Below, piece after piece: positions 58,620-64,000 of a stretch of 64,000 nt of DNA. The notes under the pieces are model-generated. The model saw only the letters and a list, made by a program, of their open reading frames with translations, searched no databases and was not told the DNA's origin. The stretch spans positions 806,001 through 870,000 of the forward strand of contig NZ_CP022604.1 in NCBI RefSeq assembly GCF_002278035.1, in the 5' to 3' direction. Numbering within the stretch: the first letter of the stretch is position 1; each line of letters opens with the position of its first letter. Origin of the DNA: Ochrobactrum quorumnocens. Its GTDB lineage: Bacteria > Pseudomonadota > Alphaproteobacteria > Rhizobiales > Rhizobiaceae. The position numbers were made by a program, and so were the translations under genes.

Positions 58620-58683
58620 CAGAACGTTTTCAGCAGAGCCATCAAGGGTTTGGCTGGCCGATAAACGCGTAGAAACAAGATAT

Positions 58684-58775
58684 TAAGGCATTTCCTGCAA
58701 GAGCGCGAAGCGGTTTTGTGGGAGGTGAATGCGCAAGAACAAATAGTTAAAGCGCATGTTTAAAGAATGCGCTTA
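58684..58775. repeat. Type C dispersed repeat between lipoprotein and GST genes
   Basis: It contains TAAGGCATTTCCTGCAAGAG, GCGAAGCGGTTTTGTGGGAG and AATAGTTAAAGCGCATG, and closes with AATGCGCTTA. Confidence 0.7.
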
Positions 58776-58792
58776 GTATTGGTTGGGATAAC

Positions 58793-59440
58793 TCAGGCAA
58801 GCTGCGGCATGAAAGCCTTCAACCCGTCATTCATTTCATTCCAGATAAGTTCGAACACCGGATCCTGCTTTGCTTTCACCGCATATGTGTCGAATTTTGG
58901 GTAAGCTTCCAGCAAATCTGATTTTCCAGAAAGCTTCTTCAGCGGTTCCATGAGAAACCGCACAGGCACCAGCCACGCATCGGCGAGCGTTGGCGCATCG
59001 CTAAGCGCAAAAGCCTGATCGGTGAGCCGTGATTCAACCACACTTAAACCTGTACGAAGCTTGGTGAACAGTCGATCAATGGTGGCGTCGTCCTTCTCAG
59101 GCTTGCTGAGCAGAATGAACAGCTTCATCGCTGGCCCAAGCACTTCGAGTTCAGTCACGCGTGCCAAAAGCCGAATGAGCGCACGCTCCCGGGGACTACC
59201 GGGCAGAACAGGCGTTTCTGGAAAATGGTCTTCCAGATATTCGGCGATAATGGCTGCTTCAAATAGTGTCTCTCCAGAGCCGGTTATCAGCACCGGAACA
59301 CGCTTTAAAGGCGTCACATGAATGAAGTCTTCTGGAAACGGATAGGGAAGGTTAATAGGTTTGAACGGTAGTTCCTTGAGATAAAGAACACCACGTACAA
59401 AAGCGGAATAGGGGGAGAGTGGGCGTGAATATAGCTGCAT
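58793..59440 (-). CDS. Glutathione S-transferase family protein
   Basis: The 215-residue GST-fold protein has a thioredoxin-like N-terminal domain (MQLYSRPLSPYSAFVRGVLY, with conserved VPVLITGSGETLFEAAIIAEYL) and an alpha-helical C-terminal domain. The usual glutathione-activating serine, cysteine or tyrosine cannot be assigned safely; S9, P10 and S12 are near the site. ATG 59440 with upstream GGGGAA is preferred; a longer start at 59488 adds residues unlike the family. It lies between the lipoprotein gene and purQ on the same strand. Confidence 0.88.
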   Translation of the reverse strand: MQLYSRPLSPYSAFVRGVLYLKELPFKPINLPYPFPEDFIHVTPLKRVPVLITGSGETLFEAAIIAEYLEDHFPETPVLPGSPRERALIRLLARVTELEVLGPAMKLFILLSKPEKDDATIDRLFTKLRTGLSVVESRLTDQAFALSDAPTLADAWLVPVRFLMEPLKKLSGKSDLLEAYPKFDTYAVKAKQDPVFELIWNEMNDGLKAFMPQLA

Positions 59441-59576
59441 CGATATCGTTCCCCGATTCGGTGTATTCAGGAAGTATCTGACGATCAAGCTGCCATGAAT
59501 TTTTCTGCAAGGCTAGGCCCTGAGAACGGAGTTCTCATTTGCCAGCTCAATTGAACCGTCCGATGTAAGGCAATAA

Positions 59577-59612
59577 AAAATGGCCGCCGTTTTGCAACGA
59601 AGGCCATTTGAT
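59577..59612 (-). terminator. purQ terminator
   Basis: AAAATGGCC / GGCCATTT arms enclose a loop, with T residues on the minus strand beyond the stem (complement of the A-run at 59574-59580). It lies just after the purQ stop. Confidence 0.75.
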
Positions 59613-59634
59613 CTGTTTATCAGCGGCTAATCGC

Positions 59635-60306
59635 TTAGGCAGCGATACCGAGAGCGCCTGCAAAAAGTGCGCGGCCATCATCTCCGCCATGTGCACCTTC
59701 AATCAGGTTTTCAGGATGAGGCATCATGCCAAGGACGTTGCCGCGCGCATTGACGATGCCTGCGATATCGTTGACCGAGCCGTTTGGATTTGTCCCGTCC
59801 GCATAACGGAATACAACCTGACCTTCACCTTCGATACGCTTGAGCGTTTCGTCATCAGCGAAGTAGTTGCCGTCATGATGGGCGACAGGGCAACGGATGA
59901 TCTGGCCAGGCTGATAACCACGTGTGAAGGCGGTATTGGCGTTGCTGATTTCAAGCTTCACTTCACGGCAGACGAACTTCAGCGAAGTGTTGCGCATCAA
60001 AGCGCCCGGCAGCATTCCGGCTTCGACGAGAATCTGGAAGCCGTTACAAACGCCGATGACCATTATGCCCTTATCGGCCTTTTCGTGAATAGCTTGCATA
60101 ATGGGCATGCGGGCTGCAATTGCACCACAACGCAGGTAATCGCCGTAGGAGAAGCCACCTGGGATGAGGATCAGATCAACATCGTCGGGGATGCTGGTAT
60201 CAGTCTGCCAGACGGTTACAGGCGCCTGACCAGAAATCTTTGTTATGGCCGCAATCATATCGCGGTCACGATTAAGGCCGGGAAGAAGAACGACTGCTGC
60301 TTTCAT
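59635..60306 (-). CDS. purQ: FGAM synthase glutaminase subunit PurQ
   Basis: PurQ (223 residues) is a class I glutamine amidotransferase that supplies ammonia to PurL. The nucleophile cysteine is in [19 protein letters not shown], and the His/Glu pair lies in [15 protein letters not shown]. It begins [16 protein letters not shown]. It lies 92 nt downstream of purS on the same strand. Confidence 0.97.
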   Translation of the reverse strand: MKAAVVLLPGLNRDRDMIAAITKISGQAPVTVWQTDTSIPDDVDLILIPGGFSYGDYLRCGAIAARMPIMQAIHEKADKGIMVIGVCNGFQILVEAGMLPGALMRNTSLKFVCREVKLEISNANTAFTRGYQPGQIIRCPVAHHDGNYFADDETLKRIEGEGQVVFRYADGTNPNGSVNDIAGIVNARGNVLGMMPHPENLIEGAHGGDDGRALFAGALGIAA

Positions 60307-60398
60307 GGCGTTTTACGTCTCTTTGAATTTGAGTGCCCTTCAAAACCGCTCATCAGCTGTTCTGAAGGCGCGCAAGAAATAATCTGAACCGCAGCCTG

Positions 60399-60641
60399 TC
60401 AGCCAATGACGATCGCGTAATCTTCAATAACCGTGTTGGCGAGCAGCTTCTCGCACATGGCCTTGAGATCGGCTTCAGCTTTTGCCTTGTCCGAGCCTTC
60501 GAGTTCGAGATCGAAGACTTTGCCCTGACGGGCAGAATTGATGCCTTCGAAACCCAGGCTGCCGAGCGCGCCTACAATGGCTTTGCCCTGTGGGTCGAGA
60601 ACGCCGTTTTTCAGTGTAACGGTGACGCGTGCCTTGATCAC
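60399..60641 (-). CDS. purS: FGAM synthase subunit PurS
   Basis: PurS (80 residues) is the small structural subunit that couples PurQ to PurL. It has the family pattern ARVTVTLKNGVLDPQGKAIV and ends in CEKLLANTVIEDYAIVI. It lies between purC and purQ. Confidence 0.96.
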   Translation of the reverse strand: MIKARVTVTLKNGVLDPQGKAIVGALGSLGFEGINSARQGKVFDLELEGSDKAKAEADLKAMCEKLLANTVIEDYAIVIG

Positions 60642-60660
60642 TGAGTAGTTCCTGCTGATC

Positions 60661-60765
60661 TAGAGCATTTCCAGCAAAAGTGCGAAGCGGTTTTGCGTAG
60701 GATAATGCGACAAACAAAATTACTTAGAGCGTTTCGCATGGTTCAGTTAAAACAGGAAACGCTCT
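60661..60765. repeat. Type C dispersed repeat between purC and purS
   Basis: A well-preserved 105-bp unit from TAGAGCATTTCCAGCAAAAG to AACAGGAAACGCTCT, with AGCGGTTTTGCGTAGGATAA inside and GGTTCAGTTAAAACAGGAAA at the end. Confidence 0.82.
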
Positions 60766-60783
60766 CGCGTAACAACAATGAAA

Positions 60784-60812
60784 ACAGCCCGGAACGCGAG
60801 TTGCCGGGCTGT
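60784..60812 (-). terminator. purC terminator
   Basis: The stem ACAGCCCGG/CCGGGCTGT has an 11-nt loop. On the minus strand it lies just after the purC stop, followed by four T residues, so purC may be separated from purS and purQ or read through. Confidence 0.75.
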
Positions 60813-60819
60813 GCGGATT

Positions 60820-61584
60820 TTACTTCACAAGCGTAGGGCCGGAAGGACGAGGCGTTTCGTTCTCGTTCATAATGCCGAGACGGCGCGCCACTTCCTGATA
60901 GGCCTCAACCAGCCCGCCCATATCGCGGCGGAAGCGGTCTTTGTCGAGTTTGTCATTTGTGGTGACATCCCAAAGACGCGCTGAGTCTGGCGAGATTTCG
61001 TCGGCGACGACGATACGCATCATATCGCCTTCGAACAGACGGCCGCACTCCATCTTGAAGTCAACAAGTTGGATGCCAATGCCAAGGAACAGGCCGGTGA
61101 GGAAGTCGTTGACGCGAATGGCAAGAGCCATGATGTCGTCGATTTCCGCAGGGCTTGCCCAACCGAAAGCTGTAATATGCTCTTCGGTGACCATTGGATC
61201 GTCGAGCGCGTCTGCCTTGTAATAGAACTCGATGATCGAGCGTGGCAGAACAGTGCCTTCTTCGAGGCCGAGGCGCTTTGACAGCGAACCGGCAGCAACA
61301 TTACGCACAACAACCTCAAGCGGAATGATTTCCACTTCCTTGATCAGCTGCTCACGCATGTTGAGACGGCGGATAAAGTGGGTTGGAATTCCAATGCGGT
61401 TAAGCTGGGTGAAAATGTGCTCGGAGATGCGGTTATTCAACACGCCTTTTCCGTCAACAACTTCATGCTTCTTCGCGTTAAACGCGGTTGCGTCATCCTT
61501 GAAGAATTGGACAAGCGTACCGGGCTCAGGGCCTTCATAAAGAATCTTGGCCTTGCCCTCGTAAATACGGCGGCGACGGTTCAT
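60820..61584 (-). CDS. purC: SAICAR synthetase PurC
   Basis: The 254-residue enzyme converts CAIR and aspartate to SAICAR in purine synthesis. Motifs include [39 protein letters not shown], and [28 protein letters not shown]. It is cytoplasmic. It is the first gene of the purC-purS-purQ series. Confidence 0.97.
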   Translation of the reverse strand: MNRRRRIYEGKAKILYEGPEPGTLVQFFKDDATAFNAKKHEVVDGKGVLNNRISEHIFTQLNRIGIPTHFIRRLNMREQLIKEVEIIPLEVVVRNVAAGSLSKRLGLEEGTVLPRSIIEFYYKADALDDPMVTEEHITAFGWASPAEIDDIMALAIRVNDFLTGLFLGIGIQLVDFKMECGRLFEGDMMRIVVADEISPDSARLWDVTTNDKLDKDRFRRDMGGLVEAYQEVARRLGIMNENETPRPSGPTLVK

Positions 61585-61930
61585 GGCTTTTCTCGGATTT
61601 CCAAAAATGTGATGATCGGCTTTTGCCGCTATTCTCGCGGGCTACGTATAGCAATTGTGGGCTTTTAACAATCCTGCTTTGTACCCGTTCCCCCGTTTTA
61701 AGTGATTCAGAGCCGGATAAATCAAGAAAGTGTTGTTTGGCTCTTGTATAATCTTGCGCCCCTTGCCAGCTTTAGGCAAGAGAACGGATGACGATCTCGC
61801 ATAACTTAGAGCGTGTTGAATTTTGGGATAAGTCTCAGTACACGCGCTAAGCATTTGTTTTGCTGCATTGTCTTATGCAAAAGTTTAACTGCTTTTGCAG
61901 GAAATGCTTAAAGTCTTGGGAGCTGTATTA
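61585..61930. other. Intergenic region between purC and the DUF1476 gene, with a repeat
   Basis: These 346 bp are the divergent promoter region of purC and the DUF1476 gene. The right part (61807-61910) is a type C repeat with TAGAGCGTGTTGAATTTTGG and TTGCAGGAAATGCTTA. No regulatory box could be assigned with confidence. Confidence 0.5.
61807..61910. repeat. Diverged type C dispersed repeat
   Basis: Its ends TAGAGCGTG and GGAAATGCTTA and the middle TTGCATAAGACAATG (complement strand) align loosely with the well-preserved copies. Confidence 0.6.
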
Positions 61931-62254
61931 ATGACCACTGGCATGGATGACCGCCGCAACGCTTTCGAAAGCAAATTCGCACTTGATGCGGAGTTGCGCT
62001 TCAAGGCAGAAGCTCGCCGCAACAAGATTCTTGGTCTCTGGGCCGCAGAATTGCTTGGCAAGCACGATGCAGACGCTGATGCCTATGCTCGTGAAGTTGT
62101 TGCAGCTGATTTTGAAGAAGCGGGTGATGAAGACGTCTTCCGCAAGCTGCGTGCTGATTTCGACGCGGCGAGTGTGAAAGTGACGGACGAAACCATTCGC
62201 GAGAAGATGTTTGCTTTCCTCGAGGAAGCAATTCAGCAGGTCCAAAAGGACTAA
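61931..62254 (+). CDS. DUF1476 protein, F1-ATPase zeta-subunit-like inhibitor
   Basis: The 107-residue helical protein has DRRNAFESKFALDAELRFKAEARRNKILGLWAAE, which identifies DUF1476. Members in Paracoccus denitrificans are the zeta subunit that inhibits ATP hydrolysis by the F1-ATPase; a similar regulatory role is likely but not proven here. ATG 61931 is chosen; ATG 61943 (MDDRRNAF) is a good alternative. The N-terminus is shorter than in Paracoccus zeta and may inhibit weakly. Confidence 0.9.
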   Translation: MTTGMDDRRNAFESKFALDAELRFKAEARRNKILGLWAAELLGKHDADADAYAREVVAADFEEAGDEDVFRKLRADFDAASVKVTDETIREKMFAFLEEAIQQVQKD

Positions 62255-62302
62255 ATGATATTCAGGGGCGGAAATGCAAAGCGCATTTTCGCCCTTATCA
62301 TT

Positions 62303-62406
62303 TGGAGCGTATCCCGAAAAGCGGGAGCCGGTTTTCGGAGAAAGATGCGCGTAAAAACAAATAGATAGAACATTTCCATTGTTTCAGTCTAAACAGGAAA
62401 TGCTCT
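62303..62406. repeat. Type C' dispersed repeat (REP-like)
   Basis: It reads TGGAGCGTATCCCGAAAAGC, GGGAGCCGGTTTTCGGAG, AAAGATGCGCGTAAAAAC and ends AACAGGAAATGCTCT. It is related to 43081-43184 in its first half and to 60661-60765 in its second, so it looks like a mosaic. Confidence 0.8.
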
Positions 62407-62423
62407 TGAGTAGGGGAATAAGC

Positions 62424-63185
62424 ATGTCTTTGTCTTCGCGTCTTCGTGCCGGAGAAACAGTTCTTTCCGCATGGTCATCCTTGCCGGAAATACTGACAGT
62501 TGAGGTTTTGGCTCACAGTGCTCTTGAGGCTGTAACGCTTGATATGCAGCACGGTGGCCATGATGAGCAAAGTGTGCTGCGCAGTCTTGGGTTGATCCTG
62601 AACGCAGGAAAGCCACCCGTCGTTCGTATTCCGGTTGGACGTTTTGATATGGCAAGCCGTGCGCTCGACTTTGGCGCTCAGGCTGTAATCGCGCCAATGA
62701 TCAACTCGGTTGAAGATGCACGCAGATTTGCAGCAGCGATGAAATATCCGCCGGTTGGTGAGCGTTCGTGGGGCGTTTTCCGAGCCAATGCCGATTACGG
62801 CGCGCCAGGTTCGAATGACTATCTCGTGACGGCCAATCAGGACACGCTGGCTTTCGCGATGATTGAAACGCGCGATGCATACGACGCACTTGATGCGATT
62901 CTCGATGTACGCGGTATTGATGGCGTATTCGTTGGTCCTGCCGACTTCTCGATTGCCTGGAGCAATGGCCGCGAAGCCAATCCGGATTCCGAAGCAATCA
63001 TCGAGCCGATTAGCATCATTGCACGCAAGGCAGCTGCTGCAGGGAAATTTACAGGCATTTACTCGCCTTCGGCAGAATTCGCACGTCGCTATATTCCGCT
63101 TGGCTTCCAGTTTCTGACATTAGGAAATGACGGCGGCTACATTCGCCTCGGTGCCAAGACGCTTGTGGATGCTGTTCGCGCATAA
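62424..63185 (+). CDS. HpcH/HpaI aldolase family protein
   Basis: The 253-residue enzyme of the pyruvate-type aldolase family (HpaI, 4-hydroxy-2-oxoheptanedioate aldolase and relatives) has VTLDMQHGGHDEQSVLRSL, PVVRIPVGRFDMASRALDFGAQAVIAPM, GERSWGVFRANADYG and GIDGVFVGPADFSI. It is metal-dependent in the family, with glutamate in FAMIETRDAY and aspartate in GPADFS. The true substrate is uncertain. ATG 62424 with upstream AGGGGAATAAG is chosen. Confidence 0.93.
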   Translation: MSLSSRLRAGETVLSAWSSLPEILTVEVLAHSALEAVTLDMQHGGHDEQSVLRSLGLILNAGKPPVVRIPVGRFDMASRALDFGAQAVIAPMINSVEDARRFAAAMKYPPVGERSWGVFRANADYGAPGSNDYLVTANQDTLAFAMIETRDAYDALDAILDVRGIDGVFVGPADFSIAWSNGREANPDSEAIIEPISIIARKAAAAGKFTGIYSPSAEFARRYIPLGFQFLTLGNDGGYIRLGAKTLVDAVRA

Positions 63186-63188
63186 GAA

Positions 63189-63222
63189 AAAAGCGGCAGA
63201 TGGATTGTCATCTGCCGCTTTT
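63189..63222. terminator. Bidirectional terminator between aldolase and hydrolase genes
   Basis: A 14-bp stem AAAAGCGGCAGATG/CATCTGCCGCTTTT with loop GATTGT has A residues to the left and T residues to the right. It serves the aldolase on the plus strand. Confidence 0.93.
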
Positions 63223-63270
63223 AAACTGGATATGAATCTATTTAATCAGATGTACTTATAACTTATTGAA

Positions 63271-63837
63271 TTAGTGATGTTTTACAGGTTGCAGCTGGGT
63301 CATGAATTCAGCAAAAACCATTGAGCCTTCAGGCCATGGGCCGTGGCCTGATTCCGAATTGATGTGCCCGGATTCACCTGCATCTATCAACATCGCGCCC
63401 CAATCCTTCACAACCTCTTCTGCGGCTTCAAAGCTTGAGAACGGATCGTTGCGACTGACGACTGTGATCGTCGGAAAAGGCAAACGCTCACGCGGATAAG
63501 GACCAAAGGTCATAAGATGCTTGGGCCGGATCTTTTCATTTGAGACGTCCGGTGGTGCCACAAAAAATGCGCCAGCAATCTTATGCTGAATGTGCGGCAT
63601 GGCGTGAAGCGCGGTCGCGACACCCAGTGAATGCGCGACCAGAACAATAGGCTTTGTGGCCTCATTGGCGGCTTTCACAAGCTGTGCGACCCAATCGTCC
63701 TTTACGGGTTTCGACCATTCGGCCTGCTCGACACGCCGAGCCGTCGAGAGTTTGCTCTCCCAACGGGTCTGCCAGTGATCGGGGCCGGAATTGGTGTAGC
63801 CAGGGATAATGAGGATATCTGTGTCTTTGACTTTCAT
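63271..63837 (-). CDS. RBBP9/YdeN-family alpha/beta hydrolase
   Basis: The 188-residue serine hydrolase has DILIIPGYTNSGPDHWQTRWE at the start, the nucleophile motif VLVAHSLGVATALHAM, an aspartate region VSRNDPFSSFEAAE and the histidine in SGHINSESGHGPWPEG. This combination marks the RBBP9/YdeN family (DUF1234-like), whose substrates are unknown. It is convergent with the aldolase gene. Confidence 0.92.
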   Translation of the reverse strand: MKVKDTDILIIPGYTNSGPDHWQTRWESKLSTARRVEQAEWSKPVKDDWVAQLVKAANEATKPIVLVAHSLGVATALHAMPHIQHKIAGAFFVAPPDVSNEKIRPKHLMTFGPYPRERLPFPTITVVSRNDPFSSFEAAEEVVKDWGAMLIDAGESGHINSESGHGPWPEGSMVFAEFMTQLQPVKHH

Positions 63838-63878
63838 GCCTCCTATTTAGAGGCGATTTTGCATGTCTTCAAGCTTGC

Positions 63879-63986
63879 TAAAGCGTGTCGAGCTCAAATG
63901 GATTCATTTGAGCTCCCGCGAACATGTGACAGCTAAAAGAATTTAGAGCGAGCGCCATGGGTGCGATTAAGCGGGACACGCTCTAA
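63879..63986. repeat. 108-bp dispersed repeat type A, reverse orientation
   Basis: It starts TAAAGCGTGTCGAGCTC and ends GGGACACGCTCTAA, with the AAATGGATTCATTTGAGCT core. It is closely related to 57141-57248 and, reversed, to 9755-9862. The window ends 14 nt later. Confidence 0.88.
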
Positions 63987-64000
63987 TTGCATAGCGCGAA

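Noticed and set aside
59608..60387. 259-codon open frame antisense to purQ
   Set aside because: Shadow of purQ, which has the glutaminase catalytic residues on the minus strand.

Overview
The window looks like a chromosome segment of a Brucellaceae member, most likely the Ochrobactrum/Brucella group. The evidence is a rhizobial-type complex I operon with a long NuoE, a short mitochondrial-type ProS, RNase J next to methylmalonyl-CoA epimerase, the purC-purS-purQ / purL / grxD / bolA cluster, DUF1476, DUF1127 and DUF1467 proteins, and many roughly 105-bp palindromic dispersed repeats of the Brucella type. The genus is inferred from gene content and order; no database search was possible.

Layout. 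(1) 1-4.8 kb: a CUT2 sugar/AI-2-type ABC transporter on the minus strand (binding protein, duplicated ATPase, two permeases, the second cut by the window edge), divergent from a DeoR-type repressor. (2) 4.8-13.9 kb: an accessory-looking region with a DUF2809 membrane protein, a gene remnant ending in a repeat, and two large autotransporters. The first is split by one extra base in a G6 run. The second carries a leishmanolysin-like zinc-protease signature. (3) 13.9-14.5 kb: tRNA-Val(TAC) and tRNA-Asp(GTC). (4) 15.6-32.1 kb: complete nuoABCDEFGHIJKLMN, with a GFA-family gene lodged between nuoC and nuoD, followed by birA. (5) 32.4-43.1 kb: rnj, mce, a DUF1467 gene, proS, lolC, lolD, a 28-codon membrane peptide gene behind a LexA-type box, and dnaE. 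(6) 43.2-50.4 kb: an LLM oxidoreductase, an NAD(P)-binding protein, an HxlR regulator, DUF3008, two secreted proteins, rpsD, ttcA and an inositol-phosphatase-family gene. (7) 50.4-61.6 kb: a Bcr/CflA efflux pump, grxD, bolA, purL, a MocR regulator divergent from a DUF1127 gene, an IS5/IS427-type insertion sequence, a lipoprotein, a GST, purQ, purS and purC. (8) 61.9-63.8 kb: DUF1476 (F1-ATPase zeta-like), an HpcH/HpaI aldolase and an RBBP9-type hydrolase.

How the genes work together. The nuo block encodes all 14 core subunits of the proton-pumping NADH dehydrogenase. The pur genes cover the split bacterial FGAM synthetase (PurL+PurQ+PurS) and the SAICAR synthetase step. Grx4 and BolA form the usual Fe-S trafficking pair. 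LolC and LolD form the lipoprotein-release ABC transporter.

The most interesting unexplained signal is at 39.23-39.38 kb. A perfect GAAC-N7-GAAC element (the alphaproteobacterial SOS box on the other strand) overlaps a TTGACA promoter element and is followed by a strong Shine-Dalgarno and a 28-codon single-helix membrane peptide. This has the same architecture as the SOS-induced cell-division inhibitor SidA of Caulobacter.
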